From: Solirubrobacteraceae bacterium
GTDB taxonomy: Bacteria; Actinomycetota; Thermoleophilia; Solirubrobacterales; Solirubrobacteraceae
Assembly: GCA_017882405.1 (NCBI GenBank)
Contig: JADGPO010000039.1
Location: 1-13,222, forward strand
DNA: 13,222 nucleotides
Direction: 5' to 3'
Shown: one piece after another, positions 1 through 6,871 of the stretch
Layout: the number at the start of each line of letters is the position of its first letter
Position numbering within the stretch: position 1 is the stretch's first letter
The notes under the pieces: model-generated
Seen by the model: only the letters and a program-made list of their open reading frames with translations
Told to the model about the DNA's origin: nothing
Database searches by the model: none
Position numbers and translations under genes: made by a program

Positions 1-1
1 C

Positions 2-820
2 CTCTCGATCGCCCATGCCGTCGCCGAGGCCGGCGAGGCCGCGGCGCTCGGCATCCCCGGCGTCCTGCTGTTCGGGCTGCCCGCCGCCAAGGACGAGGAG
101 GGCTCGGGCGCGTGGGATGACGAGGGCGTGGTGCAGCTGGCCACCCGGGCGATCAAGGAGGCCCACCCGGACCTGTTGGTGATCGCCGACCTGTGCCTGT
201 GCGAGTACACCAGCCACGGGCACTGCGGGGTCCTGCGAACCGGTTCTGACCCGCCCTACGTCGACAACGACGCCACCCTGGAGCTGCTCAATCGCACGGC
301 CGTTTCTCAGGCGCGTGCGGGCGCCGACATCATCGCGCCCAGCGACATGATGGACGGCCGCGTGGGCAGCATCCGCCAGGCGCTAGACGAGGACGGCCTG
401 ACCGAGACGCCGATCCTCGCCTACTCGGCCAAGTTCGCCTCCGCCTTCTACGGCCCGTTCCGCGAGGCCGCCGACTCCACCCCGGCGTTCGGCGACCGCC
501 GCGGCTACCAGATGGACTCCGCCAACGGCGAGGAGGCGGTGCGGGAGGCCCGGCTCGACGTCGAGGAGGGCGCCGACATGCTGATGGTCAAGCCCGCCCT
601 CCCGTACCTGGACGTGATCCGCCGCGTCAAGGACGCCACAGCGATGCCGCTGGCGGCCTATAACGTCTCCGGCGAGTACTCGATGCTCAAGGCGGCCGTC
701 GCCGCCGGCTACCTGGACGAGCGCACCGCCGTGCTGGAGACCCTGACCTCGATCCGCCGTGCCGGGGCCGACATCGTCATCACCTACCACGCCAAGGAGG
801 CCGCGCAGTGGCTTCAGTAG
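2..820 (+). CDS. hemB: delta-aminolevulinic acid dehydratase (porphobilinogen synthase), 5' truncated by window edge
   Basis: Condenses two 5-aminolevulinate molecules to porphobilinogen in the cytosol, the second common step of tetrapyrrole synthesis. The frame is open from base 2, and 272 residues are visible. The family is usually 320-330 residues, so about 50-60 N-terminal residues lie before the window. The zinc-site signature [11 protein letters not shown] is intact, with cysteine codons at 194, 200 and 224, which marks the Zn-dependent class. Both Schiff-base lysines are present: [14 protein letters not shown] (Lys codon 431) and [10 protein letters not shown] (Lys codon 590). The stop at 818-820 lies 13 bases inside the next gene, so the two are translationally coupled. 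Identification is from family motifs and is secure; only the true start is unknown. Confidence 0.97.
   Translation, partial: LSIAHAVAEAGEAAALGIPGVLLFGLPAAKDEEGSGAWDDEGVVQLATRAIKEAHPDLLVIADLCLCEYTSHGHCGVLRTGSDPPYVDNDATLELLNRTAVSQARAGADIIAPSDMMDGRVGSIRQALDEDGLTETPILAYSAKFASAFYGPFREAADSTPAFGDRRGYQMDSANGEEAVREARLDVEEGADMLMVKPALPYLDVIRRVKDATAMPLAAYNVSGEYSMLKAAVAAGYLDERTAVLETLTSIRRAGADIVITYHAKEAAQWLQ
794..800 (+). promoter_or_regulatory. Shine-Dalgarno site fixing the GTG start at 808
   Basis: AAGGAGG lies inside the end of hemB, seven bases before GTG 808. It is the strongest ribosome-binding site in this half of the window. It supports the 13-base overlap of the siroheme-decarboxylase-like gene with hemB rather than a later start. 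Confidence 0.75.
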
Positions 821-1908
821 ACGCTCCCCTGGAGGGCCGGCACGGACCCAAGCTGCGCAGCCGCAAGGAAGGGGCCGCGATCGCGCTCGACGACCTCGAC
901 AAGCGCCTGCTCAACCTGATGCAGGGCCAGTTCCCGATCGCCCCCCGCCCCTATCAGCACGTCGCCAGCCAGGCGAGCATCACCGAGGACGAGGTCATGG
1001 CCCGCGTCCAGCGCCTGCTCGAGGAGCGCATCATCCGCCAGATCACGCCGATCTTCGATACCCGCGCGCTGGGGTACTCCTCGATGCTGGTCGCCGCGAA
1101 GGTCGACCCCGAGCATCCGTGGAGGGCGGCCAACGTGATCAACGCGCACCCCGGTGTGTCGCACAACTATCTGCGAAACCACGAGTTCAACATCTGGTTC
1201 ACGATCGCCACCGAGCCCGACTCGAAGCTGGGGCTGGAGGGCACGCTGAACAAGCTCGCCGAGCTGGCCGGCGCCGAGTCGGTCCGTCAGCTGCCCACCC
1301 TGAAGCTGTTCAAGATCCGCATGGACCTGGAGATGGAGCAGGGCACCGACGCGCTGTCCAAGGCTGCTCAGGCGGTCGAGCCGGTCGAGACTGAGGCCCA
1401 ATCCTACGACGAGTTCGACCGGGACGTGATCCGGGCGCTGCAGGGCGACATGCCGGTGATCCCAGAGCCCTACGCGCCCGCCGCCCAGCAGCTGGGCATC
1501 CCCCAGGAGCGGCTGCTGGAGCATCTCAACGGCATGCAGGAGCGCCGGCTGCTGCGGCGCGTGGCCGCGATCCTCTTTCACCGCCGGGCCGGGTTCTCCG
1601 CCAACGGGATGGGCGTGTGGAAGGTGCCCGACGACAGCATCCTCGAGGTCGGCAAGCGGATGGCCTCGTTTCGCGGAATCTCGCATTGCTACCAGCGGCC
1701 CACCTACGCCGACTGGCCCTACTCGGTGTTCACCATGGCCCACGGGCGCTCCAAGGAGGAGTGCGACGCGATCCTCGACTCGATCGCCGCCGACACCGGC
1801 ATCGAGGAGCGCTCCACGCTGTACTCCTCGACCGAGTTCAAGAAGATCCGGTTGCTGTACTTCACCTCGGAGCACCGCGACTGGGAGCGCGAGCACGCCG
1901 GCGTGTGA
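808..1908 (+). CDS. tandem AhbA-AhbB-like (Lrp/AsnC-fold) siroheme decarboxylase
   Basis: This 366-residue protein contains two copies of the Lrp/AsnC-like unit (winged helix plus ferredoxin-like domain) found in AhbA, AhbB and NirDLGH proteins. Unit 1 covers about residues 28-178 and has [17 protein letters not shown] at 116-132. Unit 2 covers about 200-352 and has [20 protein letters not shown] at 290-309. The SHxY(L/Q)R and [11 protein letters not shown] motifs are those of siroheme decarboxylases, not of amino-acid-sensing regulators. Known AhbA/AhbB proteins remove two acetate carboxylates from siroheme to give didecarboxysiroheme, usually as two separate subunits. Here both are fused in one chain between hemB and hemL, which supports a tetrapyrrole enzyme. 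A transcriptional role cannot be excluded. Start GTG 808 is supported by AAGGAGG at 794-800, and the stop overlaps the hemL start as GTGA. Confidence 0.85.
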   Translation: MASVDAPLEGRHGPKLRSRKEGAAIALDDLDKRLLNLMQGQFPIAPRPYQHVASQASITEDEVMARVQRLLEERIIRQITPIFDTRALGYSSMLVAAKVDPEHPWRAANVINAHPGVSHNYLRNHEFNIWFTIATEPDSKLGLEGTLNKLAELAGAESVRQLPTLKLFKIRMDLEMEQGTDALSKAAQAVEPVETEAQSYDEFDRDVIRALQGDMPVIPEPYAPAAQQLGIPQERLLEHLNGMQERRLLRRVAAILFHRRAGFSANGMGVWKVPDDSILEVGKRMASFRGISHCYQRPTYADWPYSVFTMAHGRSKEECDAILDSIAADTGIEERSTLYSSTEFKKIRLLYFTSEHRDWEREHAGV

Positions 1909-3218
1909 GCGGCGTCGCGACTGACAGCAGGACCACTCGCCGCTCGGCAGAGCTCTACGAGCGGGCCCTGAAGGTCCTTCCCGGCGGCGTCAACTCGCCC
2001 GTGCGGGCGATGGGCTCGATCGGGCGCGATCCGATCTTCATCGCCGGCGGCGCCGGTCCGCTGATCTGGGACGTCGACGGCCACGAGTACGTCGACTGGG
2101 TCAGCTCGTGGGGCCCGCTGATCCTCGGCCACGCCCACCCCGAGGTGATCGGCGCCGTCGCCGAGGCGGCCGCCCGCGGGACGAGCTTCGGCGCGCCCAC
2201 GGAGGGTGAGGTGCAACTGGCCGAAGAGGTGGCCCGACGAATGCCGTCGGTGGAGATGCTGCGCATGACCTCGTCGGGGACCGAGGCGACGATGAGCGTG
2301 ATCCGCCTCGCCCGGGCGGTGACGGGCAGGGAGAAGATCCTGAAGTTCTCCGGCGCCTACCACGGTCACGTCGACGGGCTGCTCGCCGAGGCTGGCTCGG
2401 GCCTGGCCACCCAGGGGATCCCGGCCAGCCCGGGAGTGCCCGCCGCGGCCGCCGCCCAGACGGTGATCGTGCCCTGGAACGACCCCGACGCCCTATCGGA
2501 TGCCACCGACACCACCACCGACGACGACGTCGCGGCGATCCTGGCCGAGCCGGTCCCGGCGAACATGGGCGTCGTACCGCCTTCGCCCGGATACCTCGAG
2601 AGGCTGCGCGAGATCGCCGACGCCAGCGGCGCGCTGCTGATCTTCGACGAGGTCATCAGCGGGTTCCGTGTGGCCCGCGGCGGCGCCCAGGACCTGTACG
2701 GCGTGCTCCCCGATCTGACGATCATGGGCAAGGTGATCGGCGGCGGGCTGCCGGCGGCCGCCTACGGGGGCTCGCGGGAGCTGATGGAGCACATCGCCCC
2801 CGCCGGCGACGTCTACCAGGCGGGAACGCTGAGCGGCAACCCCCTGGCGGTGGCGGCTGCCCTGGTCACGCTGGGCAAGCTCGACGACGGTGCCTACGCG
2901 CGGTTGGCGGCCACCACCGAGGCGTTGGCATCCGGGATGAGCGCCGCGGCTGCGCAGGCCGGGCGCGCCGTCCAGGTCCACAGCCTCCCAGGGCTGATGA
3001 CCGTGTTCTTCTCCCCGCATGCGGTGCACAGCTACGCTGACGCCGCGGCCTGCGACACCCAGGCCTATGGAGCCTGGTGCCGTGAGCTGCTCGAACGCGG
3101 CGTCTATCCACCGCCGTCGCAGTTCGAGGCGTGGTTCCCGTCGCTGGCCCACGGCGAGGCGGAGCTGACCCGCACGATCCAGGCGGCGGCCGCCGCGTTC
3201 GCCGCGATCGGCGCGTGA
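1905..3218 (+). CDS. hemL: glutamate-1-semialdehyde 2,1-aminomutase
   Basis: A PLP enzyme that converts glutamate-1-semialdehyde to 5-aminolevulinate, the substrate of HemB, by the C5 route. The protein has 437 residues from GTG 1905, close to the family length of about 430. Near the N-terminus are LPGGVNSPVRAMG and the EYVDWVSSWGPLILGHAHP block. The PLP lysine is Lys276 in MGKVIGGGLPAAAYGG, and AGTLSGNPLA follows. The open frame extends upstream to 1617, but that part is an out-of-frame reading of the preceding gene; homology begins after GTG 1905, whose GTGA overlaps the previous stop. No clear Shine-Dalgarno site precedes it, so coupling to the upstream gene is likely. Having hemL beside hemB implies the bacterial glutamyl-tRNA route rather than ALA synthase. 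Confidence 0.97.
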   Translation: MSGVATDSRTTRRSAELYERALKVLPGGVNSPVRAMGSIGRDPIFIAGGAGPLIWDVDGHEYVDWVSSWGPLILGHAHPEVIGAVAEAAARGTSFGAPTEGEVQLAEEVARRMPSVEMLRMTSSGTEATMSVIRLARAVTGREKILKFSGAYHGHVDGLLAEAGSGLATQGIPASPGVPAAAAAQTVIVPWNDPDALSDATDTTTDDDVAAILAEPVPANMGVVPPSPGYLERLREIADASGALLIFDEVISGFRVARGGAQDLYGVLPDLTIMGKVIGGGLPAAAYGGSRELMEHIAPAGDVYQAGTLSGNPLAVAAALVTLGKLDDGAYARLAATTEALASGMSAAAAQAGRAVQVHSLPGLMTVFFSPHAVHSYADAAACDTQAYGAWCRELLERGVYPPPSQFEAWFPSLAHGEAELTRTIQAAAAAFAAIGA

Positions 3219-3742
3219 GCCTCCCCGCGCTGGCCGACGCCCTGCGTGCGCACGGGGGCACGGTGGCGACGCTCGTCACCGCGACCCCGGAGGCGGACGC
3301 GCTGGCCGAGACGCCGCCCCGGCTCGCCGCCCGCGGCCCGCGGGCCGGCTCCCGCGCCGCCGACTACGAGTTGCTGTTGGAGATGATCCTCGAGGGTTCG
3401 CTGCTGCACTACGGCGCCCCGCGGGTGGTGCACGTGGAGGACCCGGATCTGGCGCTGCTGCTGGGCGACCAGCTGTACGCGCTCGGCCTCTCGCGGCTGG
3501 CCGAGCTGGGGGATCTGGAGGCGGTGGGCGAGCTGGCCGACCTGATCTCGCTGCTGGCCCAGGCGCGCGCCGCGCACGACGCGCCGCTGGCCGAAGCGAT
3601 CTGGGAGGCGGGCGCGACCGCGATCGGTTGGGGCCGCACCACGGAGCACGAGGCGGCCAAGGCGCTGGCCCGGGCGGGAGACCGCGCCGCCGTGGCGGCG
3701 CTGCTTCAATGCGCTCGGCGCGACCCCGTCGGTCCCCAATGA
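3215..3742 (+). CDS. unrecognised helical protein coupled to hemL
   Basis: Not recognised as a named family. The frame starts at GTG 3215, whose GTGA overlaps the hemL stop, and encodes 175 residues rich in Ala and Leu, predicted mostly helical, with no signal peptide or clear membrane helix. The longer open frame from 3131 is hemL read out of phase. Residues 83-99, LGDQLYALGLSRLAELG, resemble the stretch GDLLFSRAFAELAQTG in the polyprenyl diphosphate synthase encoded at 6868-7839, with G, D, L, L, A and G at matching positions. The preceding part lacks the DDxxD motif. A degenerate isoprenyl-synthase-like helical bundle is therefore possible, but this is an eye alignment only. Its position as the last gene of the hem unit suggests a tetrapyrrole- or membrane-related role. 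That it is a real gene is likely from the coupling and codon use. Confidence 0.75.
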   Translation: MSLPALADALRAHGGTVATLVTATPEADALAETPPRLAARGPRAGSRAADYELLLEMILEGSLLHYGAPRVVHVEDPDLALLLGDQLYALGLSRLAELGDLEAVGELADLISLLAQARAAHDAPLAEAIWEAGATAIGWGRTTEHEAAKALARAGDRAAVAALLQCARRDPVGPQ

Positions 3743-3751
3743 GGACGGGGT
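3723..3751 (+). terminator. hairpin over the end of the hem operon, possible terminator
   Basis: ACCCCGTC (3723-3730) pairs perfectly with GACGGGGT (3744-3751) around a 13-base loop that contains the stop codon at 3740-3742. No uninterrupted T run follows; the nearest T-rich stretch is CTCTTTGTTG at 3767-3776. It is probably a weak or factor-assisted terminator, or a 3'-end stabilising structure. Confidence 0.4.
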
Positions 3752-3756
3752 ATGTG

Positions 3757-3795
3757 ACGCCCGCCTCTTTGTTGACTGTACGCTTTGGCGGGCGT
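3757..3795. repeat. 9-bp perfect inverted repeat around the qcr promoter
   Basis: ACGCCCGCC (3757-3765) and GGCGGGCGT (3787-3795) are exact reverse complements, with arm centres 30 bp apart (about three helical turns). The left arm lies before the candidate -35 box, and the right arm touches the candidate -10 box. This layout fits an operator bound by a dimeric regulator, though an RNA hairpin is possible if transcription enters from upstream. Confidence 0.5.
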
Positions 3796-3800
3796 TCAAT
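3772..3800 (+). promoter_or_regulatory. candidate sigma-70-type promoter of the qcr operon
   Basis: TTGACT (3772-3777) and TTCAAT (3795-3800) are separated by 17 bp, matching five and four of six consensus bases. Transcription would begin near 3807, inside the imperfect palindrome CTAAGCGGCCGTTAAG at 3805-3820 and about 28 bases before the qcrA start. This is the only convincing promoter-like pair between the hem and qcr units. Confidence 0.5.
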
Positions 3801-3804
3801 ACGG

Positions 3805-3820
3805 CTAAGCGGCCGTTAAG
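3805..3820. repeat. imperfect palindrome at the predicted qcr transcription start
   Basis: CTAAGCGGCCGTTAAG matches its own reverse complement at 12 of 16 positions, with a perfect CGGCCG core. It lies across the predicted start point and could be a second operator or a 5' UTR element. It may also be chance in GC-rich DNA. Confidence 0.3.
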
Positions 3821-3834
3821 TTTCAGAGGCGCAC

Positions 3835-4518
3835 GTGGCAGACAGACACAAAGAAGGAAGCAAACCCAAATACACCGCCGACCGGCAGATGCCGGGCGCC
3901 TTCGAGGGCGAGACGGTCACCCGTCGGCGGTTCATGGACGTGGTCACGAATGGCGCCGGCGCCGTCGCTGCGATGGCGTTTACGCTTCCCGCCCTCGGGT
4001 TTGCGCTCGGTCCGCTGTTCAGCCGCGTGCCGTTCCAATGGCAGACGATCGGACCGACCAGCGACTTCACGAAGACCACCTACTCCACCAAGGTGCTCAC
4101 GATCGTGCAGGGCATCGGCGAGGCCGGCAACTCGATCGCCTACGTGCGCGAGCGTGACCCCGCCATCGACAAGGAACCGGCCGACCAGTACAACCAGTAC
4201 GTGGCGCTGTCCTCGCGCTGCAATCACCTCGGCTGCCCGGTGCGCTTCGTGTCCGCGGCCGAGCGCTTCATCTGCCCGTGCCACGGCGGCGTCTATGACT
4301 TCCGCGGGCTGGTCTCCAGCGGCCCCCCGGTGCGACCCCTGGACCGCTTCTACACCCGCGTGGACAAGGCCACGGGCCTCGTCCAGATCGGGCCCCGGTA
4401 CTCGGTCAACTCCGAGCTTCACCGCTTCTCCCCGCGCGACCCGGGCCAGCCGCTGGACGGGATCGGTCAATATCTGTACCCCAAGCGGTTCGACACCTCG
4501 CTTCTTCCCAACAGCTAG
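3835..4518 (+). CDS. qcrA: Rieske [2Fe-2S] protein of menaquinol:cytochrome c reductase
   Basis: Carries electrons from menaquinol at the Qo site to the cytochrome c domain. The protein has 227 residues. It starts at GTG 3835 with AGAGG at 3825-3829, five bases upstream. A twin-arginine signal-anchor is visible: TRRRFM at 29-34 followed by a hydrophobic segment at about 40-62, so export probably depends on the Tat system encoded at 8407-9734. The cluster motifs are CNHLGC (129-134) and CPCHGG (147-152). By family rules Cys129, His131, Cys147 and His150 bind the iron, and Cys134-Cys149 form the disulphide. It is the first gene of the qcrABC-menG-prenyl synthase run. The order Rieske, b6-like, subunit IV-cytochrome c is that of Bacillus qcrABC. 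Confidence 0.95.
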   Translation: MADRHKEGSKPKYTADRQMPGAFEGETVTRRRFMDVVTNGAGAVAAMAFTLPALGFALGPLFSRVPFQWQTIGPTSDFTKTTYSTKVLTIVQGIGEAGNSIAYVRERDPAIDKEPADQYNQYVALSSRCNHLGCPVRFVSAAERFICPCHGGVYDFRGLVSSGPPVRPLDRFYTRVDKATGLVQIGPRYSVNSELHRFSPRDPGQPLDGIGQYLYPKRFDTSLLPNS

Positions 4519-4527
4519 CCCCGCCTG

Positions 4528-5340
4528 ATGCCCAAGCTTCCCGCCCCGCCGCTCCCCAAGGTCCTCCAGCCCAAGCCCAAGCGGCCTGGCCAGAACGGCG
4601 ACGGGAACGGCAAGGTGTCGCCCGTCGAGCAGGCCCAGGAGGCGGGGATCACCGTCGTCGACTGGATCGACGAGCGCACTTCCATGTCGGGCGGCATCCG
4701 CTGGCTGCTGTTCCGCAAGGTCCCCAAGGGGATCAACTGGTTCTACACGCTGGGCTCGGCGACGATGTTCGCCTTCCTCAACCAGGCGGTCACCGGCGTC
4801 TTCTTGGCCATGTTCTACCGGCCCGATGCCGCCGGCGGCGCCTACGAGTCGGTGCGCTACATCACCGACGATGCGTACCTCGGCCAGCTGGTGCGGGCGA
4901 TGCACAAGTGGGGCGCCTCGGTGATGATCATCCTGATCTTCCTGCACATGGCCCGGGTGTTCTTCTTCGGCGCCTACAAGTACCCGCGGGAGCTGACGTG
5001 GATCATCGGCGTGGTGCTGCTCATCCTGACGCTGGCGATGGGCTTCACCGGCTACCTGCTGCCGTTCGATCAGCGCTCCTACTGGGCGACGATCGTGGGC
5101 GTCAACATCAACGGCACAGGCCCCTTCATCGGGCCCTATCTCTCTGACTTCCTCAGAGCCGGCCCCGAGTTCGGGGCGACCACGTTGTCTCGGTTCTACG
5201 CGATCCACATGATGCTGATCCCTGGGCTGATCGCTGCCCTGATCGGGGCGCACCTCTATCTGATCACCAAGCTCGGCATCTCGGCTCCCCCGTGGATCAA
5301 GGCCGAAGAGGAGCCCGAGCTGCGCGAGGCACAGGTCTAG
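4528..5340 (+). CDS. qcrB: cytochrome b6-like subunit of the bc complex (N-terminal half of cytochrome b)
   Basis: A four-helix, two-haem membrane subunit that takes part in menaquinol oxidation and reduction. It has 270 residues. The haem ligands are His126 and His140 in helix B, and His227 and His242 in helix D. The 14-residue gap between the helix D ligands is the b6 pattern rather than the mitochondrial b pattern. GFTGYLLPFDQRSYWA (172-187) is the conserved Qo-side segment. At the position where b6 and Bacillus QcrB carry the cysteine that attaches haem c (YCLGG-type motif), this protein reads FYTLGS with Thr74. About 50 Pro/Lys/Gly-rich N-terminal residues precede the conserved core. ATG 4528 has no clear ribosome site, and ATG 4684 is a possible alternative start. 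It sits nine bases after qcrA. Confidence 0.94.
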   Translation: MPKLPAPPLPKVLQPKPKRPGQNGDGNGKVSPVEQAQEAGITVVDWIDERTSMSGGIRWLLFRKVPKGINWFYTLGSATMFAFLNQAVTGVFLAMFYRPDAAGGAYESVRYITDDAYLGQLVRAMHKWGASVMIILIFLHMARVFFFGAYKYPRELTWIIGVVLLILTLAMGFTGYLLPFDQRSYWATIVGVNINGTGPFIGPYLSDFLRAGPEFGATTLSRFYAIHMMLIPGLIAALIGAHLYLITKLGISAPPWIKAEEEPELREAQV

Positions 5341-6078
5341 ATGAACCAGGCAGAGAAGGAGCAGTACCTCCGCGAGTACTCGAGCCTGAAGAACCAGGGC
5401 AAGCCGTTCTTCCCGTACGCGGTCGCCAAGGACTCGGTCATGGCGGTGGTCGTGATGATCGTGATCATCTTCCTGGCCGCCATGTTCGGCGCCGAGCTGG
5501 GGCCCAAGGCCGATCCGACGACCACCACCTACGTGCCCCGCCCGGACTGGTACTTCTTCTTCCTGTTCGAGGTGCTCCGGGTGATGAAGAACGTCCCCAA
5601 GCTCACCGACATGGCGACGATCGGGGTGCCGACGATCTGCATGGTCCTGCTGTTCCTGCTGCCGTTCTACGACCGCGGCCCGGAGCGGCTGATCTGGCGC
5701 CGGCCGGTTGCCCTGGCCGCGGGCCTGACGACGATCTTCGCGATCGCCTTCCTGACCTACTCGGGGGCCAACACCGGCTCGCCCAACTCCGTCGACACGC
5801 CCCCGCCGGCGTCGCTGAACGCCTCGCAGGCGACGCAGTTCCGCGCCGGCGAGGACGTGGTGGGAGAGTCGGGATGCCTGGCCTGTCACGTGCTCGGCGA
5901 CAACGGCAACAACGGACCCGGACCGCCGCTTACCCACATCGGATCGATCCTGCGCCCGGACGCGATCGCGTCGACGCTGCGCAACCCGACGGTGCCGATG
6001 CCCTCGTTCGCGAGCTTGGCCCAGAACGACCCGAAGAAGTTCCAGAGCCTGGTCACGTTCCTGTCCGAGCTGCAGTAG
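5341..6078 (+). CDS. qcrC: subunit IV-cytochrome c fusion of the bc complex
   Basis: A 245-residue fusion like Bacillus QcrC, whose length is similar. The N-terminal part corresponds to subunit IV (C-terminal half of cytochrome b), with membrane segments at about 31-50, 93-110 and 123-140. The Qo motif is PDWY (68-71), the variant common in menaquinol-using complexes, instead of PEWY. A Pro/Ser linker follows. The cytochrome c domain has CLACH (179-183) for one covalent haem, and Met220 in PTVPMPSF is the probable sixth ligand. It should face outward and receive electrons from the Rieske protein. The ATG at 5341 directly follows the qcrB stop with no gap. Classical Actinobacteria instead have a dihaem QcrC, which makes this layout notable. 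Confidence 0.95.
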   Translation: MNQAEKEQYLREYSSLKNQGKPFFPYAVAKDSVMAVVVMIVIIFLAAMFGAELGPKADPTTTTYVPRPDWYFFFLFEVLRVMKNVPKLTDMATIGVPTICMVLLFLLPFYDRGPERLIWRRPVALAAGLTTIFAIAFLTYSGANTGSPNSVDTPPPASLNASQATQFRAGEDVVGESGCLACHVLGDNGNNGPGPPLTHIGSILRPDAIASTLRNPTVPMPSFASLAQNDPKKFQSLVTFLSELQ

Positions 6079-6091
6079 CTCGGTCGCGTCG

Positions 6092-6871
6092 ATGACGGCG
6101 AGCGCACCCTCGCCGCCGGGCGGGCCGAGCGAGTCCGACCGGACCGGCACCACCGCTGCCGGCGCAGCCGGGGCCGGCACCCTGCCCGAGCCCCAGGTGC
6201 AGGCGATGTTCGACCGCATCGCGCGCGTCTATGACCGTATGAACGCGGTCATGACGGCCGGCCTGGATCGCCGCTGGCGCGAGCGCGCCGCCGATCTGGC
6301 GGCCGTCTCCCCCGGCGATCGCGCGCTGGACGTGGCCACGGGCACGGGCGACCTGGCGCTCGAGCTGGCTCGCCGGGTGGCGCCCGGCGGAGAGGTGGTG
6401 GGCGCCGACTTCTCCGAAGCGATGCTTGAGATCGCCCGCACCAAGGCGCCCGGCGGCGCGGTGCGCTTCGAGGCCGCCAACGCGCTGGAGCTTCCCTATC
6501 GCGACGACGAATTCGACGCTGCCACGGTCGGCTTCGGGGCGCGCAACTTCTCCGACCTGCCACGCGGCCTGGCCGAGATGGTGCGCGTGGTGCGCCCCGG
6601 CGGGCGAGTCGTGGTGCTGGAGATCACCACCCCCACGCGCCCGCCGCTGTCGACGCTGCTGGGTCTGTGGTTCGATCGGATCGTGCCCGCCCTGGGGCGC
6701 CTGGCGGGCGATCCCGACGCCTATGAGTACCTGCCCAACTCGGTGCGCCGGTTTCCCGGCCCCGAGACGCTGGCGGGCATCCTCCACGACTGCGGGCTGC
6801 GCGAGGTGGGTTACCGGTTGACCGCGGGCGGGATCATCGCGCTTCACTTCGGGCGGGTGCCGAGCCGGTGA
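6092..6871 (+). CDS. menG: demethylmenaquinone methyltransferase (UbiE/MenG family)
   Basis: A SAM-dependent C-methyltransferase for the last step of menaquinone synthesis, cytosolic or peripheral to the membrane. It has 259 residues; about 34 Ala/Gly/Ser/Pro-rich residues precede the family core, which begins MFDRIARVYDRMNAVMTAGL at 39-58. The SAM-binding motif I is LDVATGTGD at 79-87, followed by VGADFSEAML, GFGARNFSDL (147-156) and MVRVVRPGGR. The C-terminal EYLPNSVRRFPGPETLA and AGGIIALHFG blocks are also typical of UbiE/MenG. Menaquinone rather than ubiquinone is inferred from the PDWY-type bc complex and the adjacent prenyl synthase. It starts 13 bases after qcrC, and its stop overlaps the next start as GTGA. 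The start codon choice is uncertain because the N-terminal extension is poorly conserved. Confidence 0.92.
   Translation: MTASAPSPPGGPSESDRTGTTAAGAAGAGTLPEPQVQAMFDRIARVYDRMNAVMTAGLDRRWRERAADLAAVSPGDRALDVATGTGDLALELARRVAPGGEVVGADFSEAMLEIARTKAPGGAVRFEAANALELPYRDDEFDAATVGFGARNFSDLPRGLAEMVRVVRPGGRVVVLEITTPTRPPLSTLLGLWFDRIVPALGRLAGDPDAYEYLPNSVRRFPGPETLAGILHDCGLREVGYRLTAGGIIALHFGRVPSR

Noticed and set aside
814..1896. A 360-codon minus-strand frame opposite the siroheme-decarboxylase-like gene.
   Set aside because: It mirrors the plus-strand gene almost exactly and has shadow-like composition. The plus strand carries the family motifs.
1617..1904. An extended N-terminus for hemL from 1617.
   Set aside because: The added residues are the preceding gene read in another phase, and HemL homology begins after GTG 1905.
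808..1908. Annotation as an Lrp/AsnC transcription regulator.
   Set aside because: The fold is shared, but the two SHxY(L/Q)R and [12 protein letters not shown] motifs and the position in a haem operon fit siroheme decarboxylases better. A regulatory role is kept only as a minor alternative.
3823..6219. A 798-codon open frame on the minus strand across the qcr operon.
   Set aside because: It is antisense to three genes with clear haem- and iron-binding motifs, and its product is a biased His/Asp/Arg/Gly-rich string with no domain pattern. It results from GC-rich codon use on the opposite strand.
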